Positions 23,473-34,996 of a stretch of 64,000 nucleotides of DNA are shown in pieces. Made by a program: the position numbers and the translations under genes. Location of the stretch: positions 1 to 64,000 of the forward strand of contig JADNRX010000012.1 of the NCBI GenBank assembly GCA_015501595.1, in the 5' to 3' direction. The notes under the pieces are model-generated. The model was given only the letters and a program-made list of their open reading frames with translations, did no database searches and had not been told where the DNA came from. The stretch is from Hymenopellis radicata. Lineage: Eukaryota > Basidiomycota > Agaricomycetes > Agaricales > Physalacriaceae. The first letter of the stretch is position 1. The number at the start of each line of letters is the position of its first letter.

Positions 23473-26276
23473 ATGTCCAGGTCGCCGTCCCCCGAGACGC
23501 GACCGTTGTTAGAAGGGCGGCCACCTTCCTACGACACGATTGTCGGAGATGACGAATCGCTCTTGTCGGAGTCCACTTGCGACGGCGATGCCCCGCCGTT
23601 GAACAAGTTTTCGAGAGGAGAAACAATCTGGATACTGACCGGATTGTGGAGCGCTGTGTTTTTGGGCGCATTGGACGGTTAGTAACTTTTGTTGATGGTT
23701 TCGATCATTACCGCAGTGGGTAGGTCAAGTGCCTGACGCGCCGTTTATTATAGGCACGGTCGTCGCGACTCTATTAAGCCCCATAGGCAGCCACTTCAAC
23801 AAATCCAACCAGGCATCATACATCGGTACCGCGTACCTCTTGTCCGTCTGTTGTTTTACACCGCTCTATGGTTTGTGATCGTGTCTGTGAGGCTAGATAA
23901 AGGCAAGTAATGATTCTTAGGACGCCTCGCTGACATACTGGGGAGGAAGGGAGCTATGTTGCTGGCATTATCGCTCTTCGGTGCGTCTCCTGCGTTGCGC
24001 CTACATGCTAACTCATACCTTTGTCAATTAGGCACTGGCACCATCTTCTGTGGATTTGCGCCTTCGATGGAAACTCTCATAATTGCGCGCGCAATTGCAG
24101 GCATGGGCGGTGGCGGGTAAGCAATCTGGTTTCATGCATTATTCTCGTGCCGATCGCCTTTGAACGTGTGTAGGGTTATGACTGGTGAGTGATGTGGCGT
24201 TCTTATGGTTTTGTTTTTAAGTATCGTCAAGTCTCTAGCATAACGGTTACGGACTTGTAAGTTTTCTTCTCTTTACATGTCTGTCTACTATGTGCCGACT
24301 TCTCGACCTAGAATACCCTTGTAAGTTTTCTTCTCTTTACTTGTCTACTATGTTCCGACTTCTTGACCTAGAAAACAACGGGGTCTGTATCAAGGAATGG
24401 CCAACATGTACGTGAACACCACTTATCGCACGATCTGCACCCCTAAAGTCATTCAGTCTCTTCGGGCTAGGTGCAGGTATAGGTGGCCCTCTCGGCGGAT
24501 GGATTAATGACAAATTTGGCTGGTAGGTTTTGCCTCTAATTTTTATTCTTATTCAGTCCTAACCGTTTCGCTGATTAAGGGAGGCCGCTTTTTATTCTCA
24601 GGTACCCACTTCCTCGATATAGGGCGTTCTAAACTGATGAGCCGATAGACTCCCATCCTTCTGTTTAGTTTCATACTCGTTGCGACCAAGGTGAACATAA
24701 TTCTCCCCGATGAGGTGCAAAGCCAGCCGTTGCGCGAGAAACTGCGTCGAATCGATGTCATGGGATCCGTAACACTGGTGATCACGGTTGGCTGTCTGCT
24801 TCTCGGATTCAGCTTGAAGACGACTGAGGAGATGCCCTGGTCCCATCCAGTCATCTACAGTTTGTTCATCGTCAGTGGGATATTCCTTTTAGCCTTCGTC
24901 CTCGTGGAGAAGTACTGGTCGCCTTATCCGGTAATGCCTCTGAGGCTGGTGACCCAACGGACACCTCTCGCGGTGTCCGTGTGTAACCTGTTTGGAAGTA
25001 TGGCTGCATTTTCATTCGTAAGTTGCTTTATCTCTGGTCGCCCTGCCCATGAATGGCGTCAACTGACCATCATGCTTGTGGAAGATATATAACATCCCGT
25101 TGGTACGCCTGGAATTCTCACATAAGCGCTCCGACGCTCAAGGAGATTTACCACTCTTCCTCACAGTATTTCTCGGCGGTGCGGCTTTATCCAGCTGCAG
25201 AAGCTGGTACGTGAAGTCTTTCTCACATCTCGCTGGCAATTTACTGAGAGCAACTATCTTCTGACCAGGTCTTCACCTCCTGCCACACTCCGTATGTGCT
25301 TCTACGTGATGTTCGCGTACCTCTGAGATTGAATTCTTGTTTAGATCGCTATTTCGACCGGCAGCGTATTCGCAGGATGGTGCGTTCTAATTGTGCGCGT
25401 TCCTCACCGTTCGTTGAAGATGTGATAGGATGATGCGCAGAACCGGCAAACTCTATACGTTGACTCTTGTATCGTCCGGCATGACCATCCTAGCCGCTGT
25501 GATGGTCGTTTTCTGGAACGACAACTCCTCCGCTTTTCATTTGTGGTTTGACCTCGTCCCTCAAGCTTTCGGCATGTCGAGTCTTATCACGACGACGCTT
25601 ATTGTACATCGATATCCTCTCCTTGAACGAACGATTCTGATATAGATAACACAGGCCATGATAGCGGGTGTATATAAAGAAGACATGGCGATCGCTACGG
25701 GAAGTAAGTCTCCGAATCACTTCATCGTTTGGCCTGATCTGATGGTGATGTTTAGTTACCTACCTGTTCAGAACTACGGGTCAGGTGTTGGGCGTGAGCT
25801 TGAGTGGTGCCATTCTCCAGGCCGTTCTACTCCAACAACTACGAGAACGCATCACAGGCCCAGGTTCAGCGGAGGTTAGTGCACGCACATTCACACCGGC
25901 TTTCCGTTTCTCATCATTGGTTGCTTCGCGGCTAGATTATCAATGAGATCCGGTACGTCGAGTACTTTATTTGCGTCATGGCTCAAACTGACACTTGCAA
26001 TACAGTCATTCAACAGCGATTATACCGGAATTAAATCCTCAGCACATGCGCGCTGCGATGGACTCGTATGCAGACGCGTTGCAAGTTGTCTTTATCTGTC
26101 AGGCGGCATGGAACTTCATTGCCTTTCTTGCCTGTCTACCAATACAGGAGAACCATCTACCGTGAGCCTAGATTTCATATCATTGAGGTCTAGCTAAAAC
26201 ACTCTGAAGTGGAACACGAGAGGAAGAACAGCAGTATCGAGATCAAATGGCTCAGGAGGATGACATGAACGACTGA
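23473..26276 (+). CDS. MFS transporter, 14-TMS DHA2-like
   Basis: Many short exons join into a major facilitator protein. The N-terminal tail is hydrophilic (SRSPSPETRPLLEG), followed by GTVVATLLSPIGSHF, SYIGTAYLLSV, the motif-A-like GRLADILGRKGAML, then ARAIAGMGGGG, GLGAGIGGPLGGW, and later FRTTGQVLGVSLSGAIL. The last is typical of DHA2-type drug/H+ antiporters and Vba-like vacuolar basic amino acid transporters. Substrate is unknown. Near the 5' third, two almost identical introns (24257-24311 and 24321-24371) enclose a 9-nt exon; joining gives DLIPLKQRGLYQG, which keeps the conserved cytoplasmic loop. The 3' end is the least certain: removing an intron near 26165 gives a charged tail ending at 26276, otherwise the stop is near 26167. 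Confidence 0.85.
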
Positions 26277-26373
26277 CCTGTATCACTATTAACGATGAGG
26301 GACTAGAACCAAACTGTATACTAATGGACCAAGTTTGTTCGCGTCATGATGTACGAGTTGTCACGAGTGAATT

Positions 26374-26676
26374 TCATTGTGAATTATGTCTCCTCTGCTG
26401 CATTACTTCTTCGTCGGACGGGAAGCTCTGGCAGGTTGGGTGTTTCTCTTCTATCCACCGGCGTGGCCGTTTCGCGATGATCACTTTCCCTGACGCGGGC
26501 AGTCTCTCCACGTTCACGTTGTTATCCTCCATGAAACGGGCTTTATCTGGTCGGGCGGGACATGGCAGGATGCTGGACGCCGAGACGGTGACCACAGCGG
26601 CAAAAAAAGTCGCGGCAAAGAGGGATGAGGCAAATGTGCGGTGTTGGGCGTATCGCAGAGCTTTGGATATTGTCAT
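26374..26676 (-). CDS. Small single-pass membrane protein, unknown family
   Basis: A single frame of 100 residues. The N-terminus has a short basic stretch (KALRYAQHR), then a hydrophobic segment (FASSLFAATFFAAVVTV). The motif SSILPCPARPDKARFM and a basic-aromatic KRPRRWIEEKHP follow. The pattern looks protein-like, with a membrane anchor and a short exposed tail, and could be mitochondrial, but I cannot name it. It converges on the MFS gene (97 bp) and diverges from the uS14m gene (about 200 bp), which leaves room for a shared promoter. An overlapping plus-strand frame (26324-26839) looks like noise. Confidence 0.5.
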   Translation of the reverse strand: MTISKALRYAQHRTFASSLFAATFFAAVVTVSASSILPCPARPDKARFMEDNNVNVERLPASGKVIIAKRPRRWIEEKHPTCQSFPSDEEVMQQRRHNSQ

Positions 26677-26878
26677 TATACGACTGAAAGTGAAGGCATC
26701 TCAGCAAAGAATCATCCAAGAACAGTGCCAGCACATACCCATAGCCAACAAGTCACAGACAAATCGTCGGCCGCTGATTGCTGGTGATGGTTTTGGTGTA
26801 AATGGAATTGATCCGGACTGTGCCGGAAAACCGACTTGAGTGTTGGCGTGTTTACCCACCCTCCTCTTCTCCGCCGTC

Positions 26879-27242
26879 ATGCCAGCTTCCTACCGCAATG
26901 CGCGAATCATACGCGACATGAAGGCCCGCCACGGCGTGAAGGTCAACGAGGTCGCACGGCGTGCATATCTTTTCGTGGCGCGCAACCAAAACCTCCCGGC
27001 CCAGGTCCGTCACCAGGCGCAGCTGCAGTTGAACACCTTTGGCCGCTACACACGCCCGTCCACTGTAAAAAACCGATGCTACGAGACTGGCAAGGGTCGC
27101 GGTATTATGAGCGAGTTTGCTTTATGCAGGGTACGTTGACTATCAATGCGCGTTTATGTCCGCTCACTGTTCAATCTAGTTCCAATTCCGTCTGCAAGCG
27201 CTCAAAGGAGAACTCAATGGCGTACGCAAAGCCTCCTGGTGA
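26879..27242 (+). CDS. Mitochondrial ribosomal protein uS14m (Mrp2)
   Basis: Two exons (26879-27130, 27180-27242) give 104 residues. The start is the ATG giving MPASYRNARIIRDMKARH; an upstream in-frame ATG at 26840 would add a hydrophobic stretch unlike the family. Typical S14 features are the basic N-terminus, the LPAQVRHQAQLQLNTF stretch and the conserved CYETGKGRGIM motif of the rRNA-binding region, then FQFRLQALKGELNGVRKASW at the C-terminus, which nearly all S14 proteins share (GxxxGVRKASW). It is part of the mitoribosomal small subunit head. Confidence 0.93.
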
Positions 27243-27390
27243 AAAGGTACATAGAAACCTCCATACTTATACGAGAATACAACGAATAACGCCCACATTG
27301 AGTAGCTCATGATTATCGTACATACAGGCATCGCTGTCTGCACAGAGACTCGTATTCTAACACAAGTTCTAATAAAAATACAACAAAGTA

Positions 27391-29117
27391 TCAAGTCGTT
27401 GAACCCGGTGTGGTGTGCTCGGCAGTAACAATATCAGACAAACGTAGCTCGGCCTCACCTCGCTCTCTCCTCCAACGGTTCATAATGTTCAACGTGGCTT
27501 GCTCGACAAGGTAGCTAAACGAGTATTAGTTCTTATCTTCGTCGTCAAGTACGATGGCTCACCCGTATTGACGAAGCCATTTCTCGCTGATCTCCCAATT
27601 ACTGTGAGCCAAAACGTCGTCTCCGTGGATAGTCACGGCGTTACGATAGTCCAAAAGACAATCGACGAGATCGAAGCGTCCTAATGGTACGTTAGAGTGC
27701 TTCTTAGCGCTGATAAAGAGCTGACCTCTCAGGAGAATCATTCTATCTCGCAACTCAGGATGAAGGATGCGATCAATGACACTCTCTAAAGACATGAGTT
27801 AGTATATGTACCGTCTCGTAAGACAAAATCTGCAAACCATGCGGAACAGTCCTGAGAGAACATGTTAACAATGTGAGTTCAAACCAAGTTGAAAGCTTAC
27901 CTTTGAACAAGTGTAGGCCGCAAAGATGAAGGCAGACAGTATGCACTATTACGCTTATAATTGTCCAGATGATAACTGCGAAAAGGCTGAGTTTTATCCA
28001 GGACACAAAGAAATAAATGCCCACTGAATAAGCTTGTACGCTTCATGCTTGTTAGGGTCGTCATCGTCGTCGAGGTTATCAGCAGCCGCAGGGTTCGGCT
28101 GTTTTGCGGGAGCAACAGTCGGTGTGAAAGGCAGGGAGTTGAGGGAATTTTCGATATTCATGACGTTTGGGACATAAGACTGATACACGTTAGGGCTGGG
28201 ACCGCCGTTGCTGAATTGAGGAGACGAATTGGTGGAACTGGATGGGGGCTGCATGAGCATGTTACCGTCGTTGTTGTGGAGCATATCGGAGAAGAGGCCA
28301 TTTCCATCGTGGGACGAGCGTGTAGGAGGGAAGACGGAGCCAGAACCCATCGGTTGGTTCATGGACATCATCATGTAGCCGGGAACAGCGTCGTCGCCTC
28401 GGGCTTTTTTGGCATGGGACGCGAGATCGTCCTCAGCCGGGCGCTTTTGGCCGCTCCCCGACTCCTGCGGACCGTTCTTCTTTCGCCTCTGATATCCTTC
28501 CCAAGCGGTGTCGGTCTCCATTCTGTTAATAAAGTTCTCAAAATCGGACATTTGCCAGCCGAGCTTGGGCAGGAGGCCTCCGGCACCTTCACCAATAAAC
28601 TCAGAGAGATTCTTCAAGAGACCGCGAAGGGTTTGGTTCTCCGCCATGAGGTCTATGGACAGCAATTAGTACCCCGTCTGCGACAGTTGCTGAGCTGTTC
28701 ACCTTTGAGAATGTTACGCATTTCACCCATAACTTCATCCTTGCCGCCTGAGAGAATTTCGACCCGAGCCTCGAGATCCCGAATCTGCGCCTTGGTAAGC
28801 ATCCACCCTCATGTAGAAAGACGAAACCTACTCTCTGCTGCTTCCTAAGTCTGAATTCTCGCTGGGCGATACGGTTCTGGTCACGTCGAGCAGCTTGTGA
28901 GCTACGAGGCTGGACGTAAGCACAATTGCGCGGCAATGACTACCGCAGAATTACATACTTTGGGTTTTTCTTTCGTCCGGGCTTGCCAGGCGCGGTCGAG
29001 CCCGCCTGGCTGTCCCCGTCGGAATCCTTGGACTCACGAATAAGATCAACAGCGGTCAAACCGAACAAGAACTACCTCAAGGTCTCGCGAAATACTTCGA
29101 TCTCCAGAGTCGGGCAT
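27391..29117 (-). CDS. bZIP transcription factor with DUF3425 domain
   Basis: Nine exons (29117-29076, 29032-28959, 28901-28832, 28784-28703, 28652-28025, 27975-27901, 27851-27838, 27785-27563, 27514-27391) give 443 residues. The basic region NSQAARRDQNRIAQREFRLRK has the invariant N-x7-R. The intron acceptor at 28785 was chosen because it puts the first zipper Leu at the required distance. The zipper continues IRDLEARVEIL. A middle region holds LSEFIGEGAGGLLPKLGW and a disordered part. The C-terminal half (LVQRTVPHESVID, HPELRDRMILL, NWEISEKWLRQYGYLVEQ, NRWRRERGE) matches the DUF3425 pattern of fungal bZIP proteins. It is likely a nuclear regulator; targets are unknown. One exon is only 14 nt. 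Confidence 0.85.
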
Positions 29118-30118
29118 GGCAGTGATGTGAGAGCGATTACGAACTAGTTCGGCAACCATCCCAACCGAAATTCACAGTAAACATGACTAAACAAACACCA
29201 TCATGTGACACGGCACCTCTGCCTCTCCCTCTCATTGCACTGACTGGCCGAAATAAAGACCGCCCTCCTCTGACCAACGGTGTCCTGCTGGGGCTATCTG
29301 TGACTCTCTGTCGGGATGAGCTAGTCCTTTTATGTCCGGTCTTCTAGCTTACATGAGCTACATTCCTGGAATCGAAGATGTCATATTTTGATACTTCACA
29401 TCACGGCCGCAGGGTACCTATTGCGAGTGGGGTATGTTATGCCTATTTGGCCTGTCGCTGGCTTTGCACTACTGCAGACGACTCACTCTCTGGCGCTGCG
29501 ATTTTTTTTTAATTTCAAGTTAATTTGCGTTATCGTTTCTCCGACGCCGCATGAGGTTGCCGCCTCCCGGAAAAGTTTCCTGAATTACCTTGCCCGCTCC
29601 ATCCACCCCAAGTGGATAAGGAAGATCCTCATTTGACCTCTCCTTCGTGGCGAAAGGCGTTTAAAATCCGGGCGCGTGGTGCTGCCAAGATGTCATCCGC
29701 GGGTCCTCCGCCATTCCGCCTGTGGCACAACCCGCGATGAAGGACATCTTTTCACAGTTCCGTGAATTTCAGAAGAAAAATCACCGCTATCGCTCCGAAA
29801 GCACACTCACTAGGCCCTTCCGATCTCCGTTTCCTTGTGTCTCTGCCCCTTGCCCTCCCCAGGACCTCCCTGAGGCTCTCTCCTCCGGGACGATGGCGAT
29901 GGGGCGATGTTAATCGATCATCTTTCTCCGACTCGACCACGGCTGTTTCCAAGTTGTTTCCGTTTTCTACACGCTAGCACCACCGGCACGACTCGTGGAT
30001 CACTCCTCGAAGAGTTTCAATTATGGAAAATCGGTTCCATGTAAACGAACATGTCCGGAGGCAAACACATTGAAATATGTCATAAAGGCGAATCCTTATG
30101 CTGGAATAGTCGACCAAC
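29118..30118. other. Intergenic region, divergent promoters
   Basis: One kilobase between the bZIP start and the DUF6593 gene start. Near 29640-29960 there are short open frames on both strands (for example ATG at 29689 and 29722) that I cannot link to a family or to good splice sites. The region must contain the promoters of both flanking genes. Confidence 0.4.
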
Positions 30119-30871
30119 ATGCCTTCCACAAGCGACATCACCCTTAGATTTGAGTATTCCACGTCCTCCAATTCTGACATGCGGACGTTCAAGGTGTACC
30201 AATTACCCAAGCAATCCGATGAACCTACCATCGAGCTTTACCGAGTATGTGTAGTATTTGCGCTGTCGTGGCCTGTATCACTGAAAAAGTCGTAGTTCTT
30301 CCATCCTATCACTGGCTTGGTGACGGGCTCAACGAGCTTTCACCGCCAGAACCTCAAGACCGCCATCTTCGAATCGGCGGGCTCCATCGAGTGGTTTTCG
30401 AATCACAACGCGACTGTCACGTTTGGCGTCAACCAGGTCCGTTTAGTTTATTTTGTTGATACACCGCGGCCTCCCTCTCATACGTCGTTAATTTTAGTAC
30501 CACATCCGAGAACTAAGGAAGGCCAAGAAATCAAAGAGCCAGTAGGTCCTCGAACCCTGAATCATCCGCCCGTCTGTGACCATTCATTTCTGCTCTAGAT
30601 CGCGGCGCTTTAAAGCAGGGAACGCCGAGTACAAGTGGAAAATAGCAGAGAACGACAATGACATCTTCGTAAGAGCTCCGAGTCGTTTCAATTCACTGCA
30701 GCAGCTAAATATGACCATCATCAGTGTGTCGATTCGAAAGGGAAGACCGTCGCCTCTTGGTCTCAAGAGACCCTGACCCTTTCTGTTTCGTCCAAAGTGG
30801 AGAGTATCCTGGACCGCGTTGTCGTCACTTGTTTTCTCAATTTGTGGGTCAGGCAACTCGGCGACTGGTAG
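30119..30871 (+). CDS. DUF6593 domain protein
   Basis: Five exons (30119-30244, 30296-30436, 30498-30541, 30599-30668, 30725-30871) give 175 residues with every junction in frame. The order of motifs matches the DUF6593 proteins expanded in mushrooms: DITLRFEY at the start, then a strand pair, SAGSIEWFSNHNATVTF, a basic KAKKSKSQSRRF stretch, YKWKIAEND and the C-terminal DRVVVTCFL. These proteins resemble small beta-barrel lipid scramblase-like folds, but no function is established. A second, diverged member lies at 42465-43280. No signal peptide is evident, so it is probably intracellular. Confidence 0.72.
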
Positions 30872-32218
30872 TCTAAGAACATCAAACGTTTACCGCCAAA
30901 CGTGTACCTTAGGAATTTTCTTGTAACAGTGTGTACCATCATTGCAAACGTTGAACATTGAACATTCAATCACAGCGAGCGCGTTAATTTACCATGTGGG
31001 ACGCAGCAATCATAAATGCCCCACTAAGTCATCGCCAGAGACATAATAGTAGGAAATCGCCGCCGTCACCGGTCGATAGACACGTCGCCACGAAACGAAG
31101 GCGAACGCGTTATCGTGTTGCTAGTAGAATTGATGGCGAACACGAACAGTCATGCATGGAATAGCGATGAGAAATCAGTTGTACACCGAATAAAGGAGCT
31201 TTTACCACAGTTGAATCCTCTTTCAGGGCCTGTGGCTACAAAGTCCTTTGACAACACGCACGAGGACAATAGGTTTGATCTTCGAATTGTTGCAAGAACT
31301 TGTACAATTTGGCAACAACAAAGCTAAATGTTATGTGTGAACGGTAACCAATACAAAGGACGCTCACGAGTCAAGCGAAAGAGACGTTTAATTCAGTAAA
31401 AGTTCACAGCGGCCATGGCTTGGTTGATGGACGTTCGTAGGTGGCAGACCAAGCGTGAAACTTCTTCCTTTTTGGGAATCGGATGCGACGCGTAAAATTT
31501 ACTGGCCATCCCGTCCATCACGAATCAACTGGACTGTCAATATGTGGCCCACCGTTCTGCGACGAGGCTGTGCGTGTTGCTCCCTGATTAACCGGCAGAC
31601 AATGCCGTGCTAGCGGAGTAGTGCGCTTGGCGGACTGTCCGATGTCGGTGCACTGGGCCATACAAGTCCAGCCATCGTTATCATGCGCCGCTGCGCGGTG
31701 TCAATGCTGGCTGCAGTTGCATAGGGATAGAGGTTAACACTCCCTAAACCGTCCAAGTATACCTTACTCGGTTTCTAGATACTGGGCTGGACGACGCGCA
31801 GAAAAAATAGCATCATCAGCGGACTGCGTGCTAACTGCGTAACCAGGAATAATACCAAGTCTCGGGCCTCGTCTGATCGATGCGACGAAAACCAATGCCC
31901 TTTTTGGCGTATCGTTGCGACATCCGGACCAAGGGAACGCTGTTTGAATGCCCACAAGGCCCCCAATCAGCAACGTTCAACAGGGAGTCTCCTTGCCGAC
32001 CGGTACTGATCTCATGCCCTATGAGGAATACGTCCGGGAAGGGACCTGTACAACTTGCGCGCTATTGTAACATGGCCTAACAACATGACCGTGGGCTGTT
32101 TCTAAGGCATCGCAGTGCCTCCCCTTATAATCCACGGATCTTTACATAGGTCGTCAGGTACCTCCCTCCGATACACCTCTCTTCGCAAAGGCATCCCGCC
32201 CTCCTAAAGTCTCTCACA
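30872..32218. other. Intergenic region, no gene recognised
   Basis: About 1.35 kb with only short open frames, such as 31115-31327 on the plus strand, without recognisable motifs. The right edge before 32219 is pyrimidine-rich (CTCTCTTCGC, CCTCCTAAAG), as expected for a fungal promoter. Confidence 0.4.
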
Positions 32219-33117
32219 ATGACTACCCTCCCTTCCTTTGTCGAATTGATGTCTACGCTGGGTGTCGATGCCACTACAAGGCCGCAGGACGATGCCGCGT
32301 CCTCGCCACGCTCTTCTCGCTCCGCTTCCCCACATCTATCCTATTCTCCGATAAGTTCCCCGACTAGATCAAAGTCCAGCCAATCCCTGCGGGAACCAAC
32401 CCATCGCGTTACAGCTCGTTATTCTCCATATTCTCCTCCATTGGTGTGTATCTATCTCGTCATTCTACCCTGAGTTTTTAATTTACCATTCGATCGCTTC
32501 ATTTTCTAGCTTTCCTCTAGACGCGGAAGCCTATCATCTGTATCAACTTGTTCATCACCTTTGTCCTCTCCTGACATGGAGCTTCGCAGTCTTCCCGTAA
32601 GTCGCCTCATCCTTGACATGGCTTTCATGTTGACAACTAGACACAGGACTCGCCGCGCCATACCTCCCCTCCCCGACGCCGACGAAAAGACCACAAATTA
32701 ACTGTGAACATCTTCGGTTCAGCCACCGACCTGGCTGCCAACACGCCCATATCCATCTACGTGCGTCGCAAAACACCTGGCGCGTCTCCCACCTCGCCCG
32801 CCTTCCACGACTCCCGCGGTGCCTCCCCAGCGATATCTCCCATGCCATTCACACTTCCGACTCTCCCTACCGCCCTGTCAGCCCATTCAGAATACTTCCC
32901 ATCACCGACCGATACGGACATGAAACGCCCTGCGTTGATTGATCACAATTCGCGCTCCCGTCCCACCTCCCCGATTCACAAGGGCAAGAGTCTTTCGGAA
33001 ATGTTAGAGGGCGTGTCTTTGGGGCGCCAATTCCGACGCCATACAGGGATCCGCATCTCTTCCCCCGCGTCTGCAGATTTCAGAAATCAACAGCCCCGAG
33101 CCGTGCGTCTTAACTGA
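32219..33117 (+). CDS. Ser/Pro-rich disordered protein, unknown function
   Basis: Three exons (32219-32443, 32510-32596, 32647-33117) give 260 residues. The first residues MTTLPSFVELMSTLGVD form a short amphipathic helix. Nearly all the rest is Ser, Pro and Arg with many SP and TP dipeptides, suggesting proline-directed phosphorylation. A more ordered piece reads KLTVNIFGSATDLAANTPISIYVRR, and a helix-like SLSEMLEGVSLGRQFRR stands near the C-terminus. The exon continuity and two conserved-looking helices argue that it is real. I do not recognise a family; a signalling or cell-cycle target role would be a guess. Confidence 0.6.
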
Positions 33118-33535
33118 ACGTCGACTCGCGTTCACGTTGTAGCTTTCTCCGGCTACGCGTTGTACTAATTTCTTGGACTTATTTCTTTCTTCTTGACCGC
33201 ATTTTTGTAAGAGTATGCATTTCTTTTCTCCCCCCCATCTCATACCTATTTGCCAATATACCACCTACCCGTTCATTTGGACAATTACGCTCTTTGCTTT
33301 GCTCTTGTTTTTGGTGTTCATAATGGTGTATTGGATTGCCTGTGCTTTTAGTTACACTCCCATTGTTTCCATGGCAAGTGCCCCCACTTGCATACACTCC
33401 CTACCTTGGTATTTCTACTCTATAGTCTCGTTGTAGTGTTTGTTGTGAGGGAATAGCAACAACCGCATCTGATTCAATCAGACCTTTGATCAATGTCTAA
33501 GATAGATGAGATGAATGAATAGATTGCTGCTACTA
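33118..33535. other. Convergent 3' region
   Basis: About 420 bp between two convergent genes, the Ser/Pro-rich protein and the GPATCH11-like protein. It is T-rich with runs such as TTTCTTTCTTCTTG and TTGCTTTGCTCTTG, fitting two 3' UTRs and polyadenylation signals. No gene is seen. Confidence 0.4.
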
Positions 33536-34731
33536 TTAGTGGTCATCTTCCATAACTCCAGGGCAGTTTGATTGCATGTCCTCCTCGTTCTCGTACTGGG
33601 TACCGCACCAAAAACAGTACGTATACCGGTCGCGTAGGTACGACAGGACCAATTCCAGTCGATCTTGTGCCTGTACCTTTGATTTAAGCAATGGGAATAC
33701 GTGTTAAGGAACCGGGACACGAACCTGGAGACGCAGGTACTGCGTTGCTTCTTCTAATACATCCGGGGCAAACTCGGGATCAGCGCTGAGGAGGTCTGTG
33801 GCGTCGCTCTCTTCAAGGGGCACCAGCGCATCCAATCTCATCTGTTGTCGGAGTCGCGTTTCGACGGACACGCTCTCCCGCGTAAGTGCGACCGGTATCT
33901 CCAGCGCATCCATCAGACCCCGGGGAAAGGAGTCGGGGTTCGTGGGGTTCAACCAAAGGACGTTGAACTAGGAGATGATCATGATCAGTAGCAATTAACG
34001 ACAACAAGCGAGCGAAGGCCACTGACGCTTTTTCCATGCTTTTCATCAAGAGTAACGCAAGTGCGTTGCGCGGAAACTAGGGAGAAAACTCGGAGTTGAG
34101 ATACGGTTGCAAGGGTTCTGTGTACTTACCCAGCTGTCCCTCTGCCCGCCGCTCTGCGTAGTCCTGCTTTGCGCGGTCTCGAAAGGTGGCCTGGCTCGAG
34201 GATTCAGCCATCTTGGCCATCTTGGCTATGCGCTCAGCCGACGTTGGCGACAGTGCCCGTTTTCGATTGCCGATACCCTTTCTTCCTATCGAACATGAGA
34301 TGAGTGCTACTAGCCATCATCAATAACGTACCCTCCCATTCATTAAGAGGCAAAGGCTCCGTCTTGTGGCCGCTCTTTAGCGACGGGGCTGTGGGCGCCG
34401 CAACTGAAGCAGAGGGTGGCTTGTCCGTGGGTTTCCCGAGAGACTCCCCGGGTTTGAAGCCCATCTTCATCATCATGGCCATCGCCTTGTTGCCAGAGCC
34501 GCCTAGTGTTTCCTGCTCCTCCTTTGCCCGCTCAAAAAGGCTTTTACTCAAACCTTCCTCACGCGCCTCCAATTCTAGCTCTCGCCGGCTTTTCTGGCGG
34601 TTGATTTCATTCTTTAGCAGTGACTGTTTCTGCGCTTGTTTCCGGATATCAGTATAGGTCTTGGGCTTGGAGGCGGCCGCGGATTCGACGACAAACTTGT
34701 CGGAGAGATAGTCGTCTTCGTCATCAGACAT
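33536..34731 (-). CDS. G-patch protein, GPATCH11/CCDC75-like
   Basis: Five exons (34731-34332, 34285-34130, 34076-34027, 33967-33725, 33676-33536) give 329 residues. The start MSDDEDDYLSDKF is typical of the family; an upstream in-frame ATG at 34818 is less likely. A charged coiled-coil (residues 30-75) is followed by the G-patch around AMAMMMKMGFKPGESLG. The C-terminal part has FNVLWLNPTNPDSFP and the DUF4187-type end RLELVLSYLRDRYTYCFWCG, then ENEEDMQSNCPG and final DDH. G-patch proteins activate DEAH helicases; this class is linked to pre-mRNA processing or kinetochores in other organisms. A nuclear role is inferred. Confidence 0.88.
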
Positions 34732-34996
34732 GGTGGTACGGTCACGTCTACCGTATCTTAAACTTTGATCACAATGAATAGTCGTAATCATAAACGTCTC
34801 GTTAATTGAAGAGAACAACGTGCACAGGAGCGTTTACGATAAAGTAGGAACAACACCAGCAACACACCGGCTACTTGAAGCTATGGGTTAACGTGAGAGC
34901 AAAGTACTGGTAAATAAAGCGTCGCAATGACGTGAATGGACGGACGGCATGGATGGACAGAGTGAGTTGTGGTTGAACGTTATCGTGATCATAAGA

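Noticed and set aside
26324..26839. 171-codon plus-strand frame antisense to the small membrane protein
   Set aside because: No recognisable motif, odd composition, and it overlaps the better minus-strand frame and the uS14m promoter.
28045..28848. 267-codon plus-strand frame opposite the bZIP gene
   Set aside because: Antisense of a well-supported multi-exon gene, with no motif of its own.
29689..29960. Short plus- and minus-strand frames upstream of the DUF6593 gene
   Set aside because: Length and composition fit chance; no domain and no consistent splicing to the downstream gene.
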